64,000 nucleotides of DNA from Chitinophaga varians (GTDB taxonomy: Bacteria > Bacteroidota > Bacteroidia > Chitinophagales > Chitinophagaceae). A model generated the notes under the pieces. The model was not told the origin of the DNA, searched no databases, and was given only the letters and a program-made list of their open reading frames with translations. Where the stretch lies: contig NZ_JABAIA010000001.1 of the NCBI RefSeq assembly GCF_012641275.1, positions 1,860,001 through 1,924,000 of the forward strand, read 5' to 3'. The position numbers were made by a program, and so were the translations under genes. This document shows, one piece after another, positions 43,353 through 50,862 of this stretch (position 1 is the first letter of the stretch; each line of letters starts with the position of its first letter).

Positions 43353-44105
43353 ATGAAAATCTCTAATGCCCTTGTGACCCTTACCCTTGTAGCAGCATTT
43401 ATGACAAGCAGCTGCCGTAAAGATCTGGCAACAGATCCAAATCCACAGCAAAATGCCCAGGTCCTTAACTCCGAAATTAAAGACGGAAAGAAAACTATTA
43501 CCCTCAGCATCGGCGACAACTTCACAAAAGGCGCCGGCACTCAGGACGACGCGGCTGTTTACAACCATCCGGATTGGGTTAATCGCAACTTCAGCTCCGA
43601 AACCGATTTCCTCGCCCTTTCCTGGACCTTCCAGGGCACGCCAGGTACCGCGCGGCAGTTCTTCAGATTTAATGGTCTCAGTACCATTCCTGCAGGCACG
43701 ACGATCGTATCTGCCACACTGACGTTAACCGGCGTGACCACCAGCGCGGCTGCTCCACAAGGCAACTCCTACTATCCCGGTTCGCCGTACAATTCTTCCG
43801 GCACCAACCCTGCCTGGATCAAACGTGTAACCGGCTCCTGGACTGCAACTTCCATCACCTGGAATAACCAGCCTACAACCACTACCACCAATCAGGTAGC
43901 GATTCCGGCTTCTACTTCCCAGTGGAATTACAGTGTAACCCTTAACGTTACCTCACTGGTACAGGACATCGTCAACAGTGGACAGAACAACGGCCTTAGC
44001 ATGCAACTGCAGACAGAAGCTTACTATCGCAGCCTTATCTTCACTGGTCCTCGTAATACCAATATCGCCGGTCGTCCGAAACTGGTGATCACCTACGAGA
44101 TCTAG
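43353..44105 (+). CDS. DNRLRE-domain lipoprotein
   Basis: The 250-aa protein has a lipoprotein signal (AAFMTSSC, Cys21). Its single beta-sandwich domain has FFRFNGLSTIPAGTTIVSA, VTGSWTATSITWNNQP and NNGLSMQLQTE, typical of DNRLRE/CBM96-like domains. Such domains are found on surface proteins and can bind carbohydrate. It is a single gene followed by a terminator. The ligand is unknown. Confidence 0.85.
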   Translation: MKISNALVTLTLVAAFMTSSCRKDLATDPNPQQNAQVLNSEIKDGKKTITLSIGDNFTKGAGTQDDAAVYNHPDWVNRNFSSETDFLALSWTFQGTPGTARQFFRFNGLSTIPAGTTIVSATLTLTGVTTSAAAPQGNSYYPGSPYNSSGTNPAWIKRVTGSWTATSITWNNQPTTTTTNQVAIPASTSQWNYSVTLNVTSLVQDIVNSGQNNGLSMQLQTEAYYRSLIFTGPRNTNIAGRPKLVITYEI

Positions 44106-44196
44106 AAAATATGACCGGGGATGCTATCAGCGTATATTGATCAAACCAGTATACCCATTCTCTTTTATTCATTGCAGTGATATAAACGCAAAAAAG

Positions 44197-44233
44197 AAGG
44201 CTGCCTCAGGAGTATTTCCTGAAGCAGCCTTTA
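44197..44233. terminator. Terminator between convergent genes
   Basis: AAGGCTGCctcaGG / CCtgaaGCAGCCTT hairpin with A/T tails, between the DNRLRE gene and the minus-strand operon. Confidence 0.8.
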
Positions 44234-44247
44234 ATACCTTGCCTTCA

Positions 44248-44646
44248 TCAATTACCCCACCATACCAGCAAAAACACGATACTGAAATATCCCCAAATGA
44301 ACGAAAATAAGATATGCATAGCCGTTTCAAAACGTTTTCCCTTCCATAACGCTGACGAATACACAAAAAACTGAAAAAACAAACGACAAAACCAGAAAAC
44401 AAAAAAACCCAACGCCAGCAAATGCCCTAACCTGGTATGCAATATGTCTTCTGCGGCATTGATACAACAAAGCCCCATCAGGAATATCATCAATCCGATA
44501 AAGAACGTATGTACATACATCACCTGCCTGCTTAACAGGCTCACCTGCGAAAACTCTTTCTTCCAGTTAAAATACCTCGGGAAGAAAACATGCAATAACG
44601 ATAGCAGCAACAGGATATAGCCAGTGATTTTAAGATGTAGTTCCAT
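44248..44646 (-). CDS. Small four-helix membrane protein
   Basis: The 132-aa protein is very hydrophobic, with four predicted membrane helices (about 5-22, 43-62, 72-95 and 108-130). The family is not recognised. Its ATG lies inside the end of the methyltransferase gene (17-nt overlap), so translation is probably coupled. It is the last gene of a four-gene overlapping operon. Confidence 0.7.
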   Translation of the reverse strand: MELHLKITGYILLLLSLLHVFFPRYFNWKKEFSQVSLLSRQVMYVHTFFIGLMIFLMGLCCINAAEDILHTRLGHLLALGFFVFWFCRLFFQFFVYSSALWKGKRFETAMHILFSFIWGYFSIVFLLVWWGN

Positions 44647-45379
44647 TTTTACAAAGTATAAAGGCTGATAAGAAAGGAGTCACCTTGCGTTCTTCTTCGA
44701 CACTTAATCCCGCCAAAGTAAACACCTCCTTCCAGGTGCGCGCGGAAAAAAAATGAAAGAATCCAATATTATAGGCCATGAAATTGAACGGATCTCTCAG
44801 GTGCTCCAGCACTATCAATCGGCCATCCTCCGGCAAGGCGTCACATAACTGTTCAAAGAATATTTTGCGTTCCCGGCCATCTCTGATTTCATGCGCGGCC
44901 ATAAACAGAAAGATAATATCTGTCGATGCATGGGACAGCGGGACCGCCGAGGTACCGACTACTTCTGTACCCGGATAAGGAGGATACATCTTTCTCGCCC
45001 GCTCAATAGATACTTCGGTATGCTTTGCCGGATCATAAAAGTCAAAAACGCGGAGCTGCGCTTCCGGATACTTGTGCGCAAGAAGATGACTTGTTTCGTC
45101 AAAACCGGCATTGATATTAACGATCCGCCCGTTGGTGCGGACATTTAACCCATCCAGCCAACGCAACTGATATAACCGGGAAACATCATAGATATACCAT
45201 GAAACGCCCAAAGACAGTACGGAGCTGGCGATCAGCAGCCATAATAACAACTGTACAGGTACAAGGTGACGGAAAAACAAACCTGCTATCAACAACCCCA
45301 TCGATAGCACATAAAAATGCCAGTTGAACCGGACAATATTCATAACACCCTGAAATGGCTTCCGCTTTATCCCTTCCAT
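44630..45379 (-). CDS. Membrane-anchored class I SAM methyltransferase
   Basis: The 249-aa protein has two N-terminal membrane helices (about 22-65), then a Rossmann methyltransferase domain. Motif I is modified to IVNINAGFDETS, followed by acidic RVFDFYDP and a post-I VPLSHASTDIIFLFMAAHEI. LPEDGRLIVLEHLRDPFNF is typical of motif III and after. The glycine pattern of motif I is poor (one Gly), so activity is uncertain. It overlaps the DUF2071 gene by 13 nt and the downstream membrane protein gene by 17 nt. Confidence 0.75.
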   Translation of the reverse strand: MEGIKRKPFQGVMNIVRFNWHFYVLSMGLLIAGLFFRHLVPVQLLLWLLIASSVLSLGVSWYIYDVSRLYQLRWLDGLNVRTNGRIVNINAGFDETSHLLAHKYPEAQLRVFDFYDPAKHTEVSIERARKMYPPYPGTEVVGTSAVPLSHASTDIIFLFMAAHEIRDGRERKIFFEQLCDALPEDGRLIVLEHLRDPFNFMAYNIGFFHFFSARTWKEVFTLAGLSVEEERKVTPFLSAFILCKNGTTS

Positions 45380-46107
45380 ATATCGACTTTACCTTTTTTC
45401 CAGTAATAAGGAATATGTTGAATCAAAAAGGCGTTGGCCAGTACCGCATCCTGCCACTCCGGCCGGTCCATGAAGCCAACCTTTGCACTAACTACCGCAA
45501 CTGGTTTTGGTGTCCATTTTTCCCGTACCCCTTCAATGATCAACACTTCATTTGACACATCATTACAGGTAAATGTAAACGGCAACGGACCAGCGAACCG
45601 GCGCGCCTCTTTCCAGTTATTAAAAGGCGAACCGGCAGGAAGTCCTGTTTCCGGGGTTCCCAGGTCCACTATGATATCGACACCGGATTTATCAGACTTC
45701 ACGCGGAGAATGTTCTCTTCACTCTTCACATCGATATCTGTCGTGGTATAGTTGTAATGCGTAAACAGGTTGCCCATGAACGCCATCCTCTTTTTATCTG
45801 TCTCCGATTTTAGAATATACAAGCCGCGCCATTTTTTTCCCTGGCTATTGGTATATCGTACAAAAACACGATAACCTGCTAATACAAAATCATGCCCCAT
45901 AAAGCCAGGAAACCCTTTCGGACGCAAACGACGCGTTTTTACAACCGCCACGGCCACAAACGCCCATTGATCATCGAACAGGTCCAGGTCCAGCTTTGCC
46001 GGCACCATCGGTCGTACCATCGACATAGGAACAGCGTAAGTCAGCACCAAAGAGCTTTCAAAATATGCTTCCACCGCAAATGGGTGGTTCTTCAGGAAAG
46101 TTAACAT
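45367..46107 (-). CDS. DUF2071 (YqjF-like) protein
   Basis: The start at 46107 overlaps the stop of the DoxX-like gene as TAATG, so coupled translation is likely; a longer start at 46164 is less probable. The 246-aa protein contains YAVPMSMVRPMVPAKLDLDLF, FVAVAVVKTRRLRP and RVFVRYTN, matching DUF2071/YqjF-like proteins (acetoacetate-decarboxylase-like fold). The function of the family is unknown. Confidence 0.75.
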   Translation of the reverse strand: MLTFLKNHPFAVEAYFESSLVLTYAVPMSMVRPMVPAKLDLDLFDDQWAFVAVAVVKTRRLRPKGFPGFMGHDFVLAGYRVFVRYTNSQGKKWRGLYILKSETDKKRMAFMGNLFTHYNYTTTDIDVKSEENILRVKSDKSGVDIIVDLGTPETGLPAGSPFNNWKEARRFAGPLPFTFTCNDVSNEVLIIEGVREKWTPKPVAVVSAKVGFMDRPEWQDAVLANAFLIQHIPYYWKKGKVDIWKG

Positions 46108-46490
46108 TAAGCAACTGTTTTGGTACGATAAAAGCCAAACTGGTCCCAGTAAATCATTAAGCAAAAAAAGATGGCTACAATCAAATTCATTCTTCCAAAC
46201 AACAGCAGATCAGGTGCCACTAAAAATTCTATGATGTTCATCGTAAGCACCAGAAAAATCTGTACAACCGCGCACCAGCGTGATTTTATGGCTAACAGCA
46301 CCCATACCGCCATCAGCCCTTCCAGCCACCCGATAGCAAGTGTTAACAATCTGGCATAGTCACTACCAAGGATACGGGCCACAATCTGTTGATGCCGGGG
46401 GACACCGTTATAAACTTTACAATACAAGCCGTTAATTATCCAAACAGCCGCTATGGCAATATTCACATACTTATGAATTCTTTCTTTCAT
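46107..46490 (-). CDS. DoxX-like membrane protein
   Basis: The 127-aa protein has four membrane helices and the DoxX-like pattern (NGLYCKVYNGVPRHQ, IGWLEGLMAVWVL, LVAPDLLLFGRMN). It opens the operon DoxX-like / DUF2071 / methyltransferase / membrane protein, in which each junction overlaps. DoxX-like proteins are linked to quinone or redox functions in some species, but the role here is not established. Confidence 0.75.
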   Translation of the reverse strand: MKERIHKYVNIAIAAVWIINGLYCKVYNGVPRHQQIVARILGSDYARLLTLAIGWLEGLMAVWVLLAIKSRWCAVVQIFLVLTMNIIEFLVAPDLLLFGRMNLIVAIFFCLMIYWDQFGFYRTKTVA

Positions 46491-46540
46491 CCCATAGGAT
46501 TATTGTCCTAAGATAAGCGAAATATGGTTGAAATTGTAAA

Positions 46541-46562
46541 GGGCTGGACTTCTGTCCAACCC
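46541..46562 (-). terminator. Probable terminator of the lipoprotein gene at 46.6-47.8 kb
   Basis: The minus strand reads GGGTTGGAC-AGAA-GTCCAGCCC followed by TTTACAATTTC. The stem is strong but the T run is short. Confidence 0.5.
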
Positions 46563-46598
46563 TTGCCATTATACAACTTTTAAACTATCTATTTATTG

Positions 46599-47777
46599 TT
46601 ATTTAAACTCGAGCGTAAAAGAATGGTACTTCGCGTTCGGAGGAGTCCCTATACTATAGATACGCATCGCGAGTGGAGTCTCTAACTGGCCAAACGGCAC
46701 ATACCTGGTCCAAAAATTATTGGAAGATCCATCTTCAATTATTTTAAAGTCAGCATTTGCAAACTGATTATTCAGATAGGGTGGGATATAACCTATTGTC
46801 ACCGGGTTATTTTTAAGTTCGGCGGATACAATTAGCACCACTTCATGATTACTCTCAAATGTCTGGCGCCAGTTAGGACCTTTTGTGCCCCACTCTCCTC
46901 CCCAGGTACCTGAAGCAAAGAGAATCTGATTTCCCTGATTATTAAGCGTAACATAATGCTCTCCCCGGATACCGCCGCCAAAGCAGGTCACCTGGCGCAT
47001 TATACCCAGCCAGTTTCTGTGTTCTGCCCGGAAATAAACAGTGCAGAAACCTCTGTTTTGCCCATTCAACAAAAAGTTATAAATCTTCACCTGTGCATAT
47101 GCTTTGGCTTCGGGACCATCTTCCATAGGTCCTCCGCTTAAAATACCGCCCTCTCCCATTCTTAGCTGATTCACCACGCCATGTCCACCATAAGCGATCA
47201 ATGCGGACTGATCTCTTGCAAGAAGGTCCTTCTTTTCCCTCGTCCATATAACGTTGCCACCGCTGGATTTTCTGGCGTCTGCACTACCACCGGACACAGT
47301 GGAAGTAGTAACCTGGTCACGGCTATACTGCAAAACCTGGTCATTTATTTGCACCAGGCCATCTGCATTTACGATCCCAGCCTCAAGAATACCCCTACAG
47401 TTAATCTCGTAGGACGTACCAGCATTATTCCACACAGCAACTTTGTTGTACTTGTTCTTCACAGCAAAAAAGCCGTCCTTATCCTGTACAGCTTCCATTT
47501 TGTCCAACTCCTGGTTGAACTGATGATAGATTGATCTCAGGGAAGTAAATCCCATTTTCTTCTCCCAATCCGTCCTTTCTTCGGGAGACATAGCATTAAC
47601 TGCCAGCATTGTCTGGACAAAGGCCTGATCATTGGAAAAGCGCAGTACACCGTCTACTACTTTGACCGGGCTGTCTTTAACTATAGGTTCACTGTCTTTG
47701 ATGCCTGCGTCCTTCTTACAGGAGAGAAAAACAAACATCATTAGTAAACCCATGCGCATCATTAAATTGATTTTCAT
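46599..47777 (-). CDS. Secreted lipoprotein, DUF4848-like
   Basis: The ATG at 47777 (MKINLMMRMG) is used because the longer frame starts with TTG. The 392-aa protein has a lipobox (FVFLSC) followed by KK. The N-terminal half has an alpha-helical unit (DGVLRFSNDQAFVQTMLAV, MSPEERTDWEKKMGFTSLRS), the kind seen in DUF4848-like Bacteroidota lipoproteins. The C-terminal half is beta-rich. The function is unknown. It ends the region just before the RiPP precursors but points away from them. Confidence 0.6.
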   Translation of the reverse strand: MKINLMMRMGLLMMFVFLSCKKDAGIKDSEPIVKDSPVKVVDGVLRFSNDQAFVQTMLAVNAMSPEERTDWEKKMGFTSLRSIYHQFNQELDKMEAVQDKDGFFAVKNKYNKVAVWNNAGTSYEINCRGILEAGIVNADGLVQINDQVLQYSRDQVTTSTVSGGSADARKSSGGNVIWTREKKDLLARDQSALIAYGGHGVVNQLRMGEGGILSGGPMEDGPEAKAYAQVKIYNFLLNGQNRGFCTVYFRAEHRNWLGIMRQVTCFGGGIRGEHYVTLNNQGNQILFASGTWGGEWGTKGPNWRQTFESNHEVVLIVSAELKNNPVTIGYIPPYLNNQFANADFKIIEDGSSNNFWTRYVPFGQLETPLAMRIYSIGTPPNAKYHSFTLEFK

Positions 47778-48046
47778 AAACAATAAGTGGGTTGAGGGTG
47801 AAATAATAACGGTGAAAATAAGGACCTGTCATTCAACGGACATCCATACATTTGGCAGGTCAGGTCATCAAACACAATAGTTGTCCATTCAGGATGAAGC
47901 ATGGCTTTCAATCGGGTTTCATGGTAATTTGATTATCCCTTTTCATAAAAGGGTAACTAAAAGCTACAGTCGATCAACAAACATTTAGCGCTACAAAACT
48001 AGCCAACATCAATATTCTCAAATAGTACAAAAACGACATTTCGAGC

Positions 48047-48128
48047 AACAAAAACCGTCAAAACAGCATCGTTGCAAATTTTTCACTAAATTAGAAATAA
48101 TGTCCAACTACTTTTTAGTTCCCTCAAA
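48047..48128 (+). promoter_or_regulatory. Putative promoter block A of the RiPP precursor array
   Basis: AACAAAAAcCGTCA, then TTGCAA, TTTCActAAATTAGAAA and TTCCCTCAAA occur here and again in the same order at 48782-48850. The block does not match the TAnnTTTG consensus, so another sigma factor or a regulator may be involved. Outside the block, 47778-48046 holds nothing recognisable. Confidence 0.5.
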
Positions 48129-48197
48129 TTGTTCAACCTGTGCAAAACCCGATTGCCAATAACTTTCACACAGATATTTCCAGTATTCCAATTTTAT

Positions 48198-48248
48198 ATG
48201 CTGAACAACCGCTCCATGGCACTGCCTTCCGGCTAAAGACAGGAGAGG
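48198..48248 (+). ncRNA. Conserved leader RNA 1 of the RiPP array
   Basis: The first of three related leaders. Outer stem CCGCTCC (48209-48215) / GGAGAGG (48242-48248) with one mismatch, inner hairpin GCC-TTCC-GGC, and the invariant TAAAGACAGGAG. It also reads as a 12-codon frame starting MLNNRS and ending TAA (48198-48236). Confidence 0.6.
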
Positions 48249-48272
48249 ACAATAACTGTAATCCACTTTTTT

Positions 48273-48428
48273 ATGAAGAAGAACACATTTCCCAAAAAAC
48301 TGCAGCTGGCAAAAGTAAAAATCGCCGATCTCAATGCCATCCAACCCAAGCAGAAAAATTTCATCTGTGAAACATCGTACGCCGAGACCACCTGCCGCGG
48401 CTGCTACGAAACTATTATTTGCCTGTAA
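48273..48428 (+). CDS. Putative class I lanthipeptide-type RiPP precursor 1
   Basis: A 51-residue peptide. The N-terminal leader contains KKLQLAKVKIADL, matching the KKLxLxKxxIxxL leader motif of Bacteroidota class I lanthipeptide precursors. The C-terminal core FICETSYAETTCRGCYETII ends in Cys-Leu, giving Cys32, Cys41, Cys44 and Cys50 with several Thr/Ser able to form (methyl)lanthionines. Precursors 2 and 3 keep the same architecture. The start is fixed by the conserved MKK(N/K) beginning 36-40 nt after each leader element. No LanB or LanC homologue is in the window. Confidence 0.75.
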   Translation: MKKNTFPKKLQLAKVKIADLNAIQPKQKNFICETSYAETTCRGCYETIICL

Positions 48429-48464
48429 CAGATAAGACCAGACCTGACTTATCTTCTGTCTCAC

Positions 48465-48515
48465 ATGCTGAACAACCGCTCCATGGCATTGCTCCGCAGC
48501 TAAAGACAGGAGCGG
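48465..48515 (+). ncRNA. Conserved leader RNA 2 of the RiPP array
   Basis: The outer stem CCGCTCC (48476-48482) / GGAGCGG (48509-48515) is fully complementary. The inner hairpin is GCT-CCGC-AGC, a compensatory change relative to copies 1 and 3. The same 12-codon frame (48465-48503) ends MALLRS. It follows precursor 1 by 36 nt with no terminator between, so copies 1 and 2 are probably on one transcript. Confidence 0.6.
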
Positions 48516-48542
48516 ATGCGTATTTAATGAATTCACTATTTT

Positions 48543-48698
48543 ATGAAAAAGAAAATCGCTCCTAAAAAGCTGAACCTGGCGAAAGTAAAAATCGCTGAAC
48601 TGACTATCAATCAGGCAAAACAAAAAGAGTTCATCTGTATGACATCATTCGCTGAAACCACATGCCGTGGCTGCGTTGAAACTATTCTCTGCGTTTAA
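48543..48698 (+). CDS. Putative class I lanthipeptide-type RiPP precursor 2
   Basis: A 51-residue peptide with leader KKLNLAKVKIAEL and core FICMTSFAETTCRGCVETIL ending Cys-Val. All four Cys and the TTCRGC block line up with precursor 1. Differences are mostly in the leader-core junction and in hydrophobic positions. A strong terminator follows 30 nt downstream, so this ends the first transcript. Confidence 0.75.
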   Translation: MKKKIAPKKLNLAKVKIAELTINQAKQKEFICMTSFAETTCRGCVETILCV

Positions 48699-48728
48699 CA
48701 GATACCCTGACTGTATCCAAACATGTAG

Positions 48729-48756
48729 GGCCGGCTCAAATGAGCCGGCCTTTTTT
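48729..48756 (+). terminator. Terminator after RiPP precursor 2
   Basis: A perfect 9-bp stem GGCCGGCTC / GAGCCGGCC is followed by six T. Confidence 0.92.
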
Positions 48757-48781
48757 CATTTCTGCTGAAATATTTTTTAAC

Positions 48782-48850
48782 AACAAAAAACGTCAGGGTT
48801 TCTGCAATGGAAAAATTTCTGCTAAATTAGAAAGAACCAATTCCCTCAAA
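48782..48850 (+). promoter_or_regulatory. Putative promoter block B of the RiPP precursor array
   Basis: A second copy of block A: AACAAAAAACGTCA (48782-48795), CTGCAA, GCTAAATTAGAAA (48821-48833) and TTCCCTCAAA (48841-48850). It lies between the terminator of precursor 2 and leader 3, so precursor 3 should be a separate transcript. Confidence 0.5.
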
Positions 48851-48927
48851 ATGCATTAATCTATGCTTTCAATAACCCACCCGCACACATTTTCCTTCTA
48901 TACATATCAATCACATTCCGGCCTCTT

Positions 48928-48978
48928 ATGCTGAACATCCGCTCCAGGGCATTGCCTCCCGGCTAAAGACAGGAGAGG
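48928..48978 (+). ncRNA. Conserved leader RNA 3 of the RiPP array
   Basis: CCGCTCC (48939-48945) / GGAGAGG (48972-48978), inner hairpin GCC-TCCC-GGC, and invariant GGCTAAAGACAGGAG. The 12-codon frame (48928-48966) has Asn-to-Ile and Met-to-Arg changes, so the peptide itself is poorly conserved. Confidence 0.6.
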
Positions 48979-49006
48979 ACCATTTATTTAATGTAAATCC
49001 GCATTT

Positions 49007-49165
49007 ATGAAAAAGAACACATTTCCCAAAAAGCTGCAGCTGGCAAAAGTAAAAATCGCTGATCTGAATGCTGCGCCTCCGAAACAAGGCTTTATTTGCC
49101 TGACCTCCTTCGATCAGACCACTTGTCCCGGCTGCCGTCGGACAGTAGACAACTGCACGCTGTAA
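49007..49165 (+). CDS. Putative class I lanthipeptide-type RiPP precursor 3
   Basis: A 52-residue peptide with leader KKLQLAKVKIADL, nearly identical to precursor 1, and a diverged core FICLTSFDQTTCPGCRRTV ending Asp-Asn-Cys-Thr-Leu. The four Cys are kept. Leader conservation with core divergence is the usual pattern for RiPP precursor families. It has its own promoter block and terminator. Confidence 0.75.
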   Translation: MKKNTFPKKLQLAKVKIADLNAAPPKQGFICLTSFDQTTCPGCRRTVDNCTL

Positions 49166-49172
49166 GGAAAAA

Positions 49173-49217
49173 GACAACCATATCGAAGGCCGTGAACTTC
49201 GGTATGGTTGGTCCTTT
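49173..49217. terminator. Hairpin terminator between RiPP precursor 3 and the AraC gene
   Basis: GACaACCATAtCGAAG pairs with CTTCGgTATGGTTgGTC. Both flanking genes converge on it. The T run is short. Confidence 0.65.
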
Positions 49218-49233
49218 CAAGGATACTACAGAC

Positions 49234-50043
49234 TTACTGCCTGCTTAACAGTTCCGTTGGCGTATAGCCAAACTGCTTTTTAAAAGCAAAAGAAAAATGA
49301 GACAGGTTCTCAAAACCCACTTCATAGCAAACATCAACCGGCCTGGCATGCTTCTCCACAAAATGATAATGTGCCAGTTCCAGCCTTTTTTGTGTCAGCC
49401 ATCGTTGAGGTGTCACCTGATATGCCTTCTGAAAATCCCGTTTAAATGTTGTCAGGCTACGACCAGTGAGATAACCAAATTTTTCCAGCGGAAGATTGAA
49501 CATAAAATTCTTCTCCATAAAACTGGTCAGCTCTATCTTTCCCGGTTCTTCGAAATTCGCCAGGATATTGTCAATCCCCTTGTCAATCGCCCTGAGAATA
49601 CTTATAGCTTCTGTAATCTTTAATGATGCTATATCAGGGGGCAGTTCCTTCATATCAAAATACGGGACCAAAGATGCCAAACAACTTTCCAGTAAAGGAT
49701 GATTGTTGTAGCAGAAAATTTTCTGCGCCGCAGGCACCTGGGGTTTTAAATCAAGTTTTGCGTAATACTCTCTGAGCCTGGCGGAGGAAAGATGCATCAC
49801 CACCGTTTTGTGCGGAAGCCCGTTTTTAGGGTAATTGATAATTGTCGCCAGTTGATAACGGGGAATTAAGAAGATATCTCCCTGCTTAAAAATATAGGTA
49901 GCCTCTGCCTGTACAATCTTCGTTTCTCCGGAAATGAACCACACCAGCATATGCTGGTCAAACATAATGTCTGACTTAAAAAAACTGTCCTCATAGCAGG
50001 AGAGCTTTATATCTTCGGTAATATATTGGGCTGTATATTTCAT
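49234..50043 (-). CDS. AraC-family transcriptional regulator
   Basis: The 269-aa protein has an N-terminal cupin-like sensing domain (about 1-150). The C-terminal double helix-turn-helix includes FGYLTGRSLTTFKRDFQKAY and VCYEVGFENLSHFSFAFKKQ, ending FGYTPTELL, the AraC signature. It is followed upstream, on the same strand, by two SDR genes that it may regulate. It is also convergent with the RiPP array; no direct evidence links them. Confidence 0.92.
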   Translation of the reverse strand: MKYTAQYITEDIKLSCYEDSFFKSDIMFDQHMLVWFISGETKIVQAEATYIFKQGDIFLIPRYQLATIINYPKNGLPHKTVVMHLSSARLREYYAKLDLKPQVPAAQKIFCYNNHPLLESCLASLVPYFDMKELPPDIASLKITEAISILRAIDKGIDNILANFEEPGKIELTSFMEKNFMFNLPLEKFGYLTGRSLTTFKRDFQKAYQVTPQRWLTQKRLELAHYHFVEKHARPVDVCYEVGFENLSHFSFAFKKQFGYTPTELLSRQ

Positions 50044-50128
50044 TGTCTGAAAAGAAAATCGCCTGTGTAAAAATAATCAGAATCGCGCAACTTCTTCACC
50101 TCGAAATAACAATTTGATTCTGTTGCTG

Positions 50129-50851
50129 TTAGATCGCCTGCCCGCCGTCAACCAGGAAATTTGAACCAGTGATAAAAGCGGCCTTATCGCTCAATAAATA
50201 GGTGATGAGGTCCGCTACTTCGGATGGCTGGCCGAAACGTCCCATAGGAATGCTGTTCACCATCCGGGCTTCCATATCATTGTTCAATTCGATTTTCTGC
50301 ATGATCTCTGTAGCAACAGGGCCCGGACTGACCGCATTTACCCGGATCTTCCGGGATGCCAGTTCAAGCGCCGCGATCTTCACCACCGCGTTAATGGCGG
50401 CCTTGCTGGCTGCATACACCGACGCGCCCGGCGGAGAAATGATGGCCGAAGTGGAGGATAATAACACCACAGATGCGCCATCATTAAGAATGGGAGCAAA
50501 CCTGCTGAGTGTAAAATAGGCGCCCTTAAAATTCACATTCATCATTTCATCAAACAGCTCTTCCGTCATTGATTCGATAGACGCCAGTTTGGTAATCCCC
50601 GCATTGATGAGTAATAAATCTATTCTACCATATTGAGCAGCAACTTCCGCGACCAGCTTTTCGATCGCGGGGAGACTGGATTGATCGGCAACAAATCCAT
50701 TCACATTTAATGCAGATGCAGCCTGTGCCACGGCATCTTTTCTTCTGCCGGTAATAATAACCCTGGCGCCACTTTCCTGCATTTGCTTTGCAGTGGCATA
50801 TCCAATACCGCTGTTGCCTCCTGTTATGAGCACTGTTTTATCTTTAAACAT
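50129..50851 (-). CDS. SDR-family oxidoreductase
   Basis: The 240-aa classical short-chain dehydrogenase has the cofactor motif TGGNSGIG, the NAG motif (LINAGIT), catalytic Ser in VVLLSSTSA, YAASK (catalytic Tyr and Lys) and a late SPGPVATEI. The N-terminal Arg cluster after the motif (ITGRRK) favours NADPH. It lies 11 nt after the next SDR gene, so in one operon. The substrate is unknown. Confidence 0.92.
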   Translation of the reverse strand: MFKDKTVLITGGNSGIGYATAKQMQESGARVIITGRRKDAVAQAASALNVNGFVADQSSLPAIEKLVAEVAAQYGRIDLLLINAGITKLASIESMTEELFDEMMNVNFKGAYFTLSRFAPILNDGASVVLLSSTSAIISPPGASVYAASKAAINAVVKIAALELASRKIRVNAVSPGPVATEIMQKIELNNDMEARMVNSIPMGRFGQPSEVADLITYLLSDKAAFITGSNFLVDGGQAI

Positions 50852-50862
50852 GATCTTTGTTT

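Noticed and set aside
48108..48623. A 171-codon minus-strand frame across the RiPP array
   Set aside because: It is the antisense of precursors 1 and 2 and their leaders; its repeated look comes from the duplicated sense genes.
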